Shown: one piece after another, positions 1 through 10,454 of the stretch
How the letters are laid out: every line of letters begins with the position of its first letter
How positions within the stretch are numbered: position 1 is the stretch's first letter
DNA from: Micropterus salmoides
Taxonomy: Eukaryota; Chordata; Actinopteri; Centrarchiformes; Centrarchidae
Reading direction: 5' to 3'
DNA length: 64,000 nt
NCBI RefSeq assembly: GCF_014851395.1
Contig: NW_024041150.1
Location: 52,681,779 to 52,745,778, forward strand
Program-made: the position numbers and the translations under genes
Notes under the pieces: generated by a model
What the model was told of the DNA's origin: nothing
Database searches by the model: none
The model's input: only the letters and a program-made list of their open reading frames with translations

Positions 1-1583
1 CTGCTGCCAGGTCGTATGGACGGCCCAACGCAGGCTGAGTTTCATAGGTTCACGGTTACAACGGCTTGGCACGCCGTCGGCCGGTCGCTTTGTCAGCCAG
101 TGATTGCCATGAGGTCCGTCACAACTCGCAACACAAACCCTGGCTCGGTTCGTCAGTTGATGTCCTCGGTGTTCAGCTAGTGTAACTAACCCACGTGGCT
201 GGGTCCGAACTTTGGTGGGAGCGGTGGAAGTTAATTCTAAAATAAAGCTTAAAAGGGAACTTGGTTGTTCCTGAATTCAAATTTGTATGGTATAAATGGT
301 CTGATTACTCTTAACAAACAAAACAAAAGAAAGTAAATTCAACAAAGGTTCCACATTCAACTCTTGTAAAGTTCTTCATTTTAAGCATTTGATCAAAGGA
401 AAAGTTATGGTTAATCGTCAATCACTGTCATACAGTTCAGGTTACTTCAACGTTCCCGTCTCAGAGGCAGATCAACACCGGCTCCATAACGTTACTTCAT
501 TGAGCACAGCGAGTCGCATATCGGCGCAATCCTCACGAAAAAAGGCGGAGTGACAGCAGCTATAGACAGACAGAGCTGGAAACTCCGTAAACTTCCACTG
601 CAACGTTACAGTAATAGTTTTATCAGCTGCAGGTTGAACTAATCCATGCTCGTTACATGATCACAGTACATTTACTGCATTTAGCCGACATGCTACATCG
701 TTAGCTCGCCTGCTGCTTTCAGCAACGATTATTACTATCTGTGAATCTGTCACCAGAGGCTCAGCAATGTCAGCACAGCTACATGTACTGGATGATAATG
801 AAACGGTTAGTGAGCTGGACTGAATATTAAGATTGTGTCACACTTTATAACAGTTAGACCACAGTCAGTAACTTTACTGTAACTAGTGTTAGTGGACTGC
901 TCTTCCTTCCTCTGGGTTGTTGTGACCATTTTGGTGCAGTGTTTTATATTATGTGTGTCTAGTTAGTTACAGCAACTGAGAGGTGGTGAAGCTGTGTACC
1001 TGAGTGTTGGTAAAACCACAATAAACATAAACTGAATGTTAAAAAGAAAACTGCGGCAGATCCGAGCTACTGTAGTGTTAGCTGGCTGCTCCTGGCTGCA
1101 TCACTATAGGCTAACGTTGGTGAACAAATGGCTCCACATTTGCTTTTTGCTGTTACATCTTTTCTTGCTGGCTAAATCAACAGTGGTACACAGGATGGTA
1201 ACACGGGTCACGTTAGTTGGTGAAGTAATGTGGAAAGCTAACGTTATATAACTTTGCACCGGATAACATTAGCAACTGCTTGCCGTTAGCTGGCGAGCTA
1301 ACGTGACTTTCTCTGTATTTCTCCAGCTTTACTAATGATCACTTTGTTCTTACTCAACATCATCTGAACCTGTTTGGTCTGATGGGCTTCAGCACATAAA
1401 ACTTTATTGTTTTTGTATCCTTACGTGGAGCCTGCGTTTTGCTCTGAGCCGGTTGTTTGATGGTGTTTGTGGACTTCATGTCGTTAGCTGCCGTGTTGCC
1501 GCTGTAGTCTGAGAGCGGCTCGGGAGCGCGCACAAGGCTGAATCCGACCCGGAGACCTCACATTAAAAGCAGAATATTGTCTG
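1..1583. other. No gene recognised; one short repeat
   Basis: No convincing coding region. A 71-codon ORF at 1036-1251 has no domain, no compositional support and no paralogue here, so it is not called. Positions about 745-835 closely match about 10450-10530 (the stretch around cagaggctcagcaatgt and gtgagctggactgaat), a small dispersed duplicate. About 1490-1560 is richer in G+C and CpG than its surroundings and could be the 5' end of the zinc-finger transcription unit; that is inference. Confidence 0.4.
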
Positions 1584-1604
1584 ATGCAAGCAACGAAGAA
1601 AACA
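1584..1604 (+). CDS. Possible first coding exon of the zinc-finger gene
   Basis: An ATG followed by six codons (MQATKKT) runs into GTGAGT, a consensus 5' splice site, in phase 0. The finger exon acceptor at 3023/3024 is also phase 0, so joining them gives an open frame, and the intron would be about 1.4 kb. The preceding 70 bp are relatively CpG-rich, as expected near a promoter. The start context is weak, the exon is very short, and no second copy is seen upstream of the 17.6 kb paralogue, so this is tentative. Other 5' exons may lie outside the window. Confidence 0.25.
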
Positions 1605-3023
1605 GTGAGTTTTGAGCCCACTGACAATAAGGCAATTTCATTTATTAAAATCAAAAACTTACATATAGCCCCTTTTAACTCAATCCTTGGGTCAGGCGTG
1701 AAAGTTGGTTATTCAACACAGGACTATTTCTGAACCATATAATTTATAAAGAAAGTATATAAAGGTGCTTGGAACAACATTAGTTACAATAAAAATTAAA
1801 TGCCGGAAATCCAGTGACCATTGCTGAAGATTAAAGACGACTGCAAAATTAACTTATTTATGGATTCTGCTTTTCAACAGTTTCTAACTAGAACATGGTA
1901 ATAGAACTACTCAAACTGAAGTGTCAGGCCAATAAATAACTTAAAGATTTAATTATAATAAGGTAATAAGGCAAGTTTATAAGTTTACATTCTTGTTCAC
2001 ACAAAGGAATTTGGGACTGTCCTTCCTGGCATCTGGCTTTTCTCATGTTCAGGTTGAGGTTAGTCTCTCGACAAGGTTAATATTGTCATTTTAACAGTCA
2101 TGCATGAGTCTGTCATCTCAACTTCACCGGAGGTGGTAGATTTTATGGTCAAAACTGCCCAAACAGCACTTGGGAGTGGTGCAAAACTTTCACCCCCTCC
2201 TTTGGGGTACTTCAGCTGTCTGTTGTGGGTTGATATCTCAACCCCCCCCCCCCCCAAAGGGAGTTTCTGGATTATTCCTTCTTTGGTATAAAATAATTAG
2301 ATCAGCACTGGCTGGTACACTGCAATACTGTATCAAGTAAAAATGGCTGACTTCCTGTTGAGTTTAGGGTATGGGTTCTTGAGGCTTTTGTGTGTCTTGA
2401 TATGATAATTGTTGTAATTGATCCATTGTAGCGTAAAACATGACATTTTTGGTTGCCAGCAGGTGGCGCTATGACTTTGGGTGAATGATGGCAGATGGAT
2501 GTGTTCATGGCGGGACTGTTATTATTCATATCAAATTTGGTACAGATGTTAGTATATATTGTGTGAAGTTATAACATCTTCCTATTTCTTGGTAAATGTT
2601 TCGAGGTCACACCATGGGCACATTTGTGGACAAACTCTCCGTTTGTACAACTTTTAACTGTCAGTGGATTTCGACTGCACAGTGAAAATTTGTAGTCGAT
2701 TTGAACTAATTCCCTAAGAGGTGTTCTTTAAAGTACAGTGTGTAAATCACCAAAAACGACCATTAAATCCATAATGGCTGACTCAGGCCCTCAAAAGTGC
2801 ACAAAAAACTACTCAATAAAAGTAATGTGACTTTTGTAAATTGTAATTAGTTACTTTCCACCTATTTAGTATTCAGTGTGTGAGTGTGGATGACAGTCCT
2901 AATCACTGTGGGTACAGTACATTAGTAGGTGATTTCAAAGATGTGCTCTAATGTCATTTATGGTTTTAGATAGCTCGCTCCACCATGACATCTCACTTAC
3001 TGTGTTTCTCTTTGTTGATATAG
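1605..3023 (+). other. Likely intron upstream of the finger exon
   Basis: Mostly AT-rich sequence with a short poly-C run at about 2241-2254 and no recognisable domain. The last 85 bp (about 2938-3023) are duplicated at about 17484-17579, directly upstream of the truncated finger exon, and end in a TATAG acceptor. Short ORFs here overlap on both strands and lack support. Confidence 0.4.
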
Positions 3024-3983
3024 AGAAGGAGAAGAAGAACTGGACTCAAACGTCACCGCTGTGAGCTCTGTGACAAATCCTTCACATCTGAATCTTTGAA
3101 GATTCATCAGAGAGTTCACACTGGAGAGAAACTGTACAGCTGTGACCAGTGTGGGAAAACTTTCACTACATCTGGTGCCCTAAAAAAACACCAACGTGTT
3201 CACACTGGAGAGAAACCGCACTGGTGTGAAGAGTGTGGAAAAACTTTTGCTACATCAGGTAACCTAAAAATCCATGAACGTGTTCACACTGGAGAGAAAC
3301 CGTACAGGTGTGAACAGTGTGGGAAAACTTTCACTACATCAGGTCATCTAAAAAAGCACCAACGTGTTCACACTGGAGAGAAACCTCACAGGTGTGAACA
3401 GTGTGGAAAAACTTTTACTCAATCAGGTAACTTAAAAATCCACGAACGTGTTCACACTGGAGAGAAGCCTCACAGGTGTGAACAGTGTGGAAAAACATTC
3501 GCTCAATCAGATCACCTAAAAAAGCACCAACGTGTTCACACTGGAGAGAAACCTCACAGGTGTGATCAGTGTGGAAAAACTTTCACTCGATCAGGTAACC
3601 TAAAAAGGCACCAACGTGTTCACACTGGAAAGAAACCTTACTGGTGTGAACAGTGTGGAAAAACTTTCACTACATCAGGTCATCTAAAAAAGCACCAACG
3701 TGTTCACACTGGAGAGAAACCTTACAGGTGTGAACAGTGTAGAAAAACTTTTGCTCAATCAGGTAACCTAAAAAAGCACCTACGTGTTCACACGGGAGAG
3801 AAACCTTACAGGTGTGAACAGTGTGGAAAAACTTTCACTACATCAACTGAAGCAACAATCCACCGACGTGTTCACACTGGAGAGAAACCGTACTGGTGTG
3901 AACAGTGTGGAAAAACTTTTGCTCAATCAGCTCACCTAAAAAAGCATCAACGTGTTCATATTGGAGAGAAACCTCACGTGTGA
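3024..3983 (+). CDS. Poly-C2H2 zinc-finger protein, finger exon
   Basis: One long exon encodes eleven consecutive C2H2 fingers (C-X2-C-X12-H-X3-H) joined by the canonical HTGEKP linker; HTGKKP and HIGEKP occur once each. Such proteins are normally nuclear, sequence-specific DNA-binding regulators. The frame is open from an intron acceptor (TATAG at 3019-3023), and the region begins with an arginine run and the motif RHRCELCDKSF. There is no ATG at the head of the finger region (codon 3096 is TTG), so the start must lie in an upstream exon. No KRAB, BTB or SCAN domain is visible. The contact residues differ among fingers (TSGALKK, TSGNLKI, QSDHLKK, RSGNLKR, TSTEATI) while the backbone is nearly uniform, the pattern of a recently expanded fish finger array. 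The stop at 3981 cuts off a further finger. A truncated paralogue lies at 17.6 kb. Confidence 0.85.
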   Translation, partial: RRRRRTGLKRHRCELCDKSFTSESLKIHQRVHTGEKLYSCDQCGKTFTTSGALKKHQRVHTGEKPHWCEECGKTFATSGNLKIHERVHTGEKPYRCEQCGKTFTTSGHLKKHQRVHTGEKPHRCEQCGKTFTQSGNLKIHERVHTGEKPHRCEQCGKTFAQSDHLKKHQRVHTGEKPHRCDQCGKTFTRSGNLKRHQRVHTGKKPYWCEQCGKTFTTSGHLKKHQRVHTGEKPYRCEQCRKTFAQSGNLKKHLRVHTGEKPYRCEQCGKTFTTSTEATIHRRVHTGEKPYWCEQCGKTFAQSAHLKKHQRVHIGEKPHV

Positions 3984-4137
3984 ATAGTGTGAAAAAATCT
4001 TCACTACATCAGGTCACCTAAAAATCCTTTAACATGTTCAGACTAGAGTGAAATCATGCAGCTGTGGCAAATCATGTACCAACAGGAGAACCCTTAGACA
4101 CAAATTCATTCACAATGCATCATTTTGACATTTTCAC
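3984..4137 (+). pseudogene. Relic of a twelfth C2H2 finger beyond the stop
   Basis: Downstream of the stop the sequence still resembles finger DNA (gtgtgaatagtgtgaaaaaa, then cactacatcaggtcaccta). Compared with the internal fingers, two bases are missing at the start of this finger (cctcacgtgtgaa against cctcacaggtgtgaa). This shifts the frame and produces the present TGA. Further stops show the relic is no longer under coding constraint. Confidence 0.6.
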
Positions 4138-4168
4138 AGAGCTGAGCTAGCGGTTTCCTCCTGCCGTG

Positions 4169-4174
4169 AATAAA
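4169..4174 (+). promoter_or_regulatory. Poly(A) signal AATAAA of the zinc-finger gene
   Basis: Canonical hexamer about 190 bp after the finger stop codon. The hAT-like element begins 14 bp further on, so any original downstream GU-rich element is now about 2.7 kb away, past the insertion. Confidence 0.55.
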
Positions 4175-5355
4175 ACCTCCTGTTATCTAGGGCTGCAACT
4201 AATGTAACTAACTAATTATTTATTCGATTAGTCGACTAGTCACGAGTATTTTTGTCACCCCCTAAACCTAACCCTAATTAAACCATTTAACTAATTAAAT
4301 ATCTTTCAAATGAATTACTGATCTCCAACACACAGCCTAACTAGCTAGCGTTACCCTTTTAGTGAATGAGGTTTACTATTCAGAATGAACACCAGTATCA
4401 ATGCCAGGGGGAAACCAGGGAAGAAGACAAGACAGCGTAGGCTACTCCTATAATTCACTGATTTGTACAAACTTTTAACTGTTTAACAAAGATTTTTGCT
4501 TTGGAACTATAATAAATTAAATCAACTAATATAACCACAACTGTACACTAAGAATGTAATGTCTATTTAGAACAATAAAGCAACAGTCCCCTTTTAAATT
4601 AGTTTATTTTTCTAAAGTGCTTATAGGTTTTAGGAAATAACTCGGTGGAGAATGTTCTGTAGGCTACATCACGAACCAGATGGCCCTCGATGTACTTTAA
4701 ACCATTACTCATTTCCACTAACTTTTTTTTAAAGCTGGGTCTCCGACATTGCCAGTGTTGTGTTGGACAGATATGTGCTGCGGTGTTAATGAGAGAGAGA
4801 GAGAGAGATGAGCGAGAGGATGTGCTGCGCAAATGCGCTACGGCGCTCATCTGCAATCAAATAAGATTCTAAATAAGACTAGGGAAAAAAAAAAAAAAGT
4901 GGCGGTCAGCGTTGATATTGTTGCGGGCCGGTAATAATAAATGAACATCCTCTGTCGCTGCTGCTCTGTTGTTGCTGCTGCAGTGGTCTGAACTGAGTAA
5001 CTGGGACCAGGGTGTTCTGTGGGCGTGACTGGCTGGCCGGCTGGCACCGCTAACCCTGCGCTTGTGGAGCTTCTCAACTCTGAAAACGTTTGAGCACATT
5101 TCCATTTCGCCATCAACTTTGGTAAAACTGCCAATATTCAAATTGTACACAGTTGATTTCTCGCCACAAAAGTGTATTTAATGATTAAATAACATACAAA
5201 ACTTACAAAAGTGTACAAAACAAAAGCCGTTCTGCTGTTCGCCTCTTTCTCCGAAGTACTGCTCCCAGCACTTCCTATAGTGCATTCCAGTTAGAAATGA
5301 ACAACCAGAAATGTTCCTGGTATGAAGATTCCCATCTGTCCCCTAACGGCATCTA

Positions 5356-6781
5356 CAGGTGCTGGTCATATAATTAGAATATAATATCATATAATATCAA
5401 AAATTGATTTATTTCAGTAATTCCATTCAAAAAAGTGAAACTTGTATAATGTATACATTCATTCCACACAGACTGATATATTTCAAGTGTTCATTCCTTT
5501 TAATTTTGATGATTATAACTGACAACTAATGAAAACCCCAAAATCAGTATCTCAGAAAATTAGAATATTGTGAAAAGGTTCAGTATTGAAGACACCTGGT
5601 GCCACACTATAATCAGCTAATTACCTCAAAACACCTGCACATTAATTGAGAGGAGAAGGGAAGGAAAAGATGTGGTAGAAAAAAGTGTACAAGCAATAGG
5701 GATAACCGCACCCTGGAGAGGATTGTGAAACAAAACCCATTCAAAAATGTGGGGGAGATTCACAAAGAGTGGACTGCAGCTGGAGTCAGTTCTTCAAGAA
5801 CCACCACGCACAGACGTATGCAAGACATGGGTTTCAGCTGTCGCATTCCTTGTGTCAAGCCACTCTTGAACAAGACACAGCGTCAGAAGCGTCTCTCCTG
5901 GGCTAAAGACAAGAAGGACTGGACTGCTGCTGAGTGGTCCAAAGTTATGTTCTCTGATGAAAGTAAATTTTGCATTTCCTTTGGAAATCAAGGTCCCAGA
6001 GTCTGGAGGAAGAGAGGAGAGGCACAGAATCCACGTTGCTTGAAGTCCAGTGTAAAGTTTCCACAGTCAGTGATGGTTTGGGTGCCATGTCATCTGCTGG
6101 TGTTGGTCCACTGTGTTTTCTGAGGTCAAAGGTCAACGCAGCCGTCTACCAGGAAGTTTTAGAGCACTTCATGCTTCCTGCTGCTGACCAACTTTATGGA
6201 GATGCAGATTTCATTTTCCAACAGGACTTGGCAACTGCACACAGTGCCAAAGCTACCAGTGCCTGGTTTAAGGACCGTGGTATCCCTGTTCTTAATTGGC
6301 CAGCAAACTGGCCTGACCTTAACCCTATAGAAAATCTATGGGGTATTGTAAAGAGGAAGATGCGATACGCCAGAACCAACAATGCAGAAGAGCTGAAGGC
6401 CACTATCAGAGCAACCTGGGCTCTCATAACACCTGAGCAGTGCCACAGACTGATGGACTCCATGCCACGCCGCATTGCTGCAGTAATTCAGGCAAAAGGA
6501 GCCCCAACTAAGTATTGAGTGCTGTACATGCTCATACTTTTCAGTTGGCCAACATTTCTAAAAATTATTTTTTTGTATTGCTTAATATTCTAATTTTCAG
6601 AGATACTGAATTTGGGGTTTTCATTAGTTGTCAGTTTTAATCATCACAATTAAATGAAACATTTGAAATATATCAGTCTGTGTGGAATGAATGAATATAA
6701 TATCCAAGTTTCACTTTTTGAATGGAATTACTGAAATAAATAAACTTTTTGATGATATTCTAATTATATGACCAGCACCTG
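5356..6781 (+). mobile_element. Tc1-family transposon 1, nested in the hAT-like element
   Basis: Starts CAGGTGCTGG and ends CCAGCACCTG between TA dinucleotides (5354-5355 and 6782-6783), the Tc1/mariner target duplication. Inverted repeats of about 200 bp enclose one transposase region. The element is about 1.4 kb, slightly short for the family, because the N-terminal part of the transposase is missing. Confidence 0.85.
5689..6518 (+). pseudogene. Tc1 transposase, frameshifted and N-terminally truncated
   Basis: Two overlapping frames (5725-6123 and about 6080-6518) together give the catalytic core. The first Asp is in FSDESKF, the second in FQQDLATAH and the Glu in PIENLWG; 34 residues lie between the last Asp and the Glu, the DD34E spacing of Tc1. 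The frame changes in the G run of ggtttgggtgcc near 6080, consistent with loss of one G. The paired helix-turn-helix DNA-binding region that should start the protein is largely absent. The copy is not expected to make active enzyme. Confidence 0.8.
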
Positions 6782-6863
6782 TATGTAACGACAATGAAAT
6801 TTCACGTCGACAAATTTTTATAGCCTGTGTCGTCTATTACGTTGACTAATCGTTGCAGCCCTA

Positions 6864-7783
6864 CTGTTATCATGTGACTGTGCTGGACTAACGTCATGTG
6901 ATGACAGCTGAGGAAGTTTGATTTGGAAAAAGCTGGAAAGCGTCAGTCCGGAAGTTTCATCAGCAAATAGCAAAAGTAAACTGCAGTAGCCAGGTTACAA
7001 CCAGTAGGGGGCAGTCACTGCATTTTCATAGCATTATATGTCAAGTTAGTTCTTAGCATTAACAAATTACCAATGAAGAGCTTTTTGCTTGCACAAGGAT
7101 TAAATAAATAACAACAACCCACAGTAATGAAACAGCGGTAACTGGATTCAATATTCAACTAGTGTATAACAGTATACTAATATGTGACCTAATGAATATA
7201 TGGTATTGTTGTTACACTAACGGTATTGGCTACTATTAAATGAACATTATACTCTTTAATGTTGTAATATTACACTAATACACTCATGTATACTAGTTCC
7301 TCCTCCAGATTGTGGAGGGAGTCTCTGCAGTGGACAGATGTAGATTTAGATGGAGCCAATATTTGCTCCTTCTAGCGGCCTCCTCTGTAGAGCAACATGT
7401 TCCTTTGGTTCTGTTTTACATGTTTTTATTAGTTATTGTTATAAATATTGTTTATCGTTTAACTTTGTTCCAGTTGAGAAAAACACACTTCAAAATGTCA
7501 GTATTTTGTGCTTTTTCCTTGATAATTAAGCAAGTAGACTCAAAGGACCATTTGTTCCATTATAATCGAACCGCAATATTGTCCACAATAATCAAAATAC
7601 GACTTTTTCTCCAAATCGTGCAGCTCGAGTCAAGAATGAACTGCTTGCTGAAATATTGTTTCTGTGTGCTTCATACATATGTTCTTGTTATTGAGCTGTA
7701 GTTAAACATATTTACATTAAATCTGTATTTTACATCTATATTCGCTGTTTTTATTTTCTATTACTGAATGTGGTTTTGTTCAG
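6864..7783. other. Spacer after the hAT-like element, no gene called
   Basis: Resumes pre-insertion sequence at 6872. A 129-codon ORF at 7312-7701 is AT-rich, hydrophobic by composition and without recognisable motif; it is not called as a gene. The last 45 bp form a pyrimidine-rich tract ending in TTTTGTTCAG at 7783. Confidence 0.35.
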
Positions 7784-7942
7784 ACGACGCAAAGAGACGC
7801 AGATTCACTCAAGTTGGCTCCCGCTGAGGTGAAGACATGTCAGCTCAAGTTCTGCCTCCTTCCTGAGACACAACCACTCATGTCAAGCAATTCTCCTGAT
7901 CATGACAATGAAAACATTGATCATTCAGACCAAACTGCTTAA
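7784..7942 (+). CDS. Possible terminal coding exon, product unknown
   Basis: A pyrimidine tract and TTTTGTTCAG acceptor are followed by 52 open codons, a TAA stop at 7940 and an AATAAA at 7970-7975. Acceptor, open frame, stop and poly(A) signal occur in the order expected for a last exon. The encoded stretch is mixed and polar, with a Ser/Asp/Asn-rich end (SSNSPDHDNENIDHSDQ), and contains no domain I recognise. It could belong to an alternative 3' end of the zinc-finger transcription unit or to a decayed gene. Phase and upstream partner are unknown, so confidence is low. Confidence 0.3.
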   Translation, partial: TTQRDADSLKLAPAEVKTCQLKFCLLPETQPLMSSNSPDHDNENIDHSDQTA

Positions 7943-8055
7943 AATGGATTTTACCCTGTATGCACTTTTAATAAACCTCTATATGTCATCTTATGTAATA
8001 ATTTCCCCTAAGTGTACCAATGTTTTGATATAATGACCTTCTGTGAGATTATTTT

Positions 8056-8226
8056 AAATTTATTCATTTAGCTGACGCTTTTATCCAAAGCGACTTACAA
8101 TTGCTATAGATGTCAGCGGTCACACGCCTCTGACAAGAGGTTAAGGGTCTTGCTCACTCTGGATTTGAACCTGGGTCTCTCACACCAAAGGCATGTGTCT
8201 TATCCACTGCTCCATCGCCACCGCCC
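8056..8226 (-). mobile_element. tRNA-derived SINE, copy 1
   Basis: On the minus strand the head has a tRNA-like A box (ggagcagtggataag) and B box (aggttcaaatcc), and the body ends ttgtaagtcgctttggataa. This is a tRNA-headed SINE whose tail resembles a very common teleost repeat. Related copies lie at 11.9, 37.9 and 48.1 kb. Confidence 0.6.
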
Positions 8227-8279
8227 CTTTTGTGTTTTGCTTTCCTGTGGGTCAAGGCTGAGAAAGGCTTTTCTGTTAG

Positions 8280-8777
8280 TGTTATGACCGTAAGGGTCTT
8301 GTGTTTGATTTGGGGTGCGTTCCTTCTCGCTCTCTGCTCTCTCAGGTAGTGCCCCCCCCCCCCATACCTTACCTGCATGAGTCAGCAGCTCTGCCTAAAC
8401 ACCACTCATTGCCTGGATGTTAAAAAGGAGTTTCCCCTTCTACCTGTTGAGACCACACTGCTGAACACCTGTAAGCAGATCACTGCCAACCAGTCAGCCC
8501 AGCGGACAGTGAGAGAGGACTTTTAGTTGTACTCTTGTTCAGTTAGTGTTGAACATAGCTCTGTTAGTTAACTTGTGTTGATTACCGCCTTATCTGCTTT
8601 GTCGCTTTCTCCTTTTGAGAGTAGTTTTGTGTTGGCCTTCCCTTCGTGTCAACATTGTAATAAATATAATTTTTAGTTTGCACATGACCCTGACTTCCTG
8701 TCCTCTCTTGCCCCGGTTTTATTTTAAACATTGTTGCTCCTCCTCCCCCTGGACTTATCATCCAGAGGAAGGTAACA
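8280..8777 (+). mobile_element. Solo LTR of a retroelement, 498 bp
   Basis: Begins TGTTATGACC and ends AGGTAACA (TG...CA with a TGTTA/TAACA inverted pair). It is flanked by GTTAG (8275-8279) and GTTAA (8778-8782), a 5-bp target duplication with one mismatch. An AATAAA at 8659-8664 sets the + orientation. The paralogous segment at about 18.43-18.50 kb reads straight through from cttttctgtt to ggactccacaattattc without this block, which is the empty site. No internal coding region remains, as expected after LTR-LTR recombination. Confidence 0.7.
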
Positions 8778-8940
8778 GTTAAACTCAACAATTATTCCCT
8801 AGCATTAAATGAGTTATCTGTTTCTCTGGGTCAGTAATCACCCTCTGGTGTATGAGCTCTGCCCTTGAGCTGAATTACTGTTATTCTTACTTTTATTGAA
8901 TATGACAAAGACACCTGTTGTAACTTCTTTATTCCTTCAG
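8778..8940 (+). repeat. Segmental duplicate, matches 18.48-18.65 kb
   Basis: Closely similar to about 18478-18645 (cattaaatg, then tctgtttctctgggtcag and ggtgtatgagctctgccctt). With the finger exon (3.0/17.6 kb) and the 10.5/20.1 kb block it is collinear evidence for a duplication of the left part of the window. Confidence 0.6.
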
Positions 8941-8941
8941 A

Positions 8942-9060
8942 AGGAAATCCATGCTGTCTGATCAGTGTCTTGATATGCCAACTGTGAAGTGGATGGATTT
9001 CTGGGCAAAGAAGTGCTTACTAACAGATTTTGACCGAGATTTGTGAATACTTTGGATGAT
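8942..9060 (+). mobile_element. Relic resembling a mariner/Tc1-type element end
   Basis: Shares atccatgctgtctgatcag, cttgatatgcca and related blocks with about 25748-25870, where more of the element survives. Diverged and without termini. Confidence 0.4.
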
Positions 9061-10454
9061 GGCTATGATGATGTCATCACCGCTGTCACCACAGAGCGTC
9101 ACTTCTGAGCTGATCAAAGAGAGAAAAGTTGTTTTCAAAGGAGCATGATGAAAGTGAAACGTCCTATTTTGATCCTGCAGTCACAAACCTTTAACTTCTA
9201 CTTCAGATTCTGATGTCGTCTGTGCAGCAGCACCAAAACAAGCGGTGGAAGCTGATTTACAAAGGTGGAAAACCTCTTTATCGTCTTCTCACTCTCACAT
9301 TACTTATTAAATATCATGTTGTGCTTCCTGCAGTAGTTTGGCTTGTATCTGCAGTTAATAATTAGATCTGTTCTGGCTCTATTGTTACTGAGGGATTCTC
9401 TGTTGTTTGACCCTTATGGCCCAGAAAAGGTAAGAATTACCAAAATAAAAGCTCCTGTGGTGAGTCACCATTTTTAAGGTACGGAGATGCTTTTTATACC
9501 AAAACTAAGATAAAAATATGACCGTAAGTTACTTCGTATCTCATCATTATGACTCCATGAGTTGATTTTTTTAACATTAAAGATATTAATTATATGAAGT
9601 TTCTGTAATTTTAATGACTCATTAATGTAAAAGCAGGATTTTACTGCTGTAGTTGTTGAGCTGGAGCTCATTTTGTATCAGAGATTTTCAGCAGTAGAGT
9701 CTGGTGTGTGGCTTTATATAGTGTGCAAGAAAACTTAATAATAATAATAATTGTATAAACTGTTGGGAGTTTAACTCAACATATTTTAAACACTAAATTT
9801 GAACTCGTTTGTGTGTAAAAGCCCTAATTTGTGAAGTAACTAGTAACTAAAGCTGTCAGATAAATGTAGTGAAGTAGAAAGTAACGTACAAGTACCTGAG
9901 TGTAGTACTTGAGTACAGCAGTGTAGTAAATGTAGCTGTTGTGTTAATGTGAATGTTTTGTGAGGAGCTCTCCAGTTTGTCCTGAGGGACGAACAGACTG
10001 ACAGTGACAGGAAGCAGCCAGCAGGAGGCAGCAGAGGAGCTTCAGTTTGTTCAACAGATGATAGTTTTCACTTTAAAGTCACTGGAGGAGCAAACTGTGT
10101 GCAGAGGGTTTGTGTCCTGTTACCTTTAATAACAACCAGTCCTGCTATAATGGAAGATCAGCAGCCCAGTAAGGTTGTTGTTATTCACAGATTTTAACAG
10201 CACAAACATTTTACATTTCACATTAATGACTCTGAAGCTGAAGAAACAAACGCTCGTCTGACAGCATCTCATATTTATTGTGTTCAACTTGTTCCAGCTC
10301 TTCAGTGAAGTTCGGCTATATGATGTCATCACTGAGTGAGATATTCAAACCAGATCCTCCATGTTTTTATGGCTGCACCGTTCCATCAAATGGAAATATT
10401 TGCCTGCTGCTTTTCAGTAACTAACATAATTTATTTGTGTGACTTTCCCCTGGA
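9061..10454. other. No gene recognised
   Basis: AT-rich spacer. About 9840-9930 contains a degenerate tract built on agtaacgtacaagtacctga and tagtacttgagtacagc, typical of a widespread teleost repeat end; similar sequence occurs near 21.6, 59.3 and 60.8-61.2 kb. Confidence 0.35.

Larger units (their letters stand above)
4188..6863. mobile_element. hAT-like DNA transposon, non-autonomous, host of a nested Tc1
   Basis: The ends are inverted repeats, TAGGGCTGCAAC at 4188 and GTTGCAGCCCTA at 6852-6863, flanked by a perfect 8-bp target duplication CTGTTATC (4180-4187 and 6864-6871), the hallmark of hAT insertion. Without the nested Tc1 it is about 1.25 kb. No transposase frame is visible, so it is non-autonomous or decayed. 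Interior sequence near 4930-5150 (ctgcagtggtctgaactgagt; gagcttctcaactctgaaaa) recurs, diverged, at about 24.8 kb and 36.0-36.45 kb. Confidence 0.8.

Noticed and set aside
1036..1251. 71-codon hydrophobic ORF
   Set aside because: No homologue in the window, no splice or poly(A) context, and composition like the surrounding AT-rich DNA.
5794..6475. Minus-strand ORFs opposite the first Tc1 transposase
   Set aside because: They are antisense shadows of the transposase frames and have no motif of their own. The same applies opposite the other Tc1 elements and the Ig exons.
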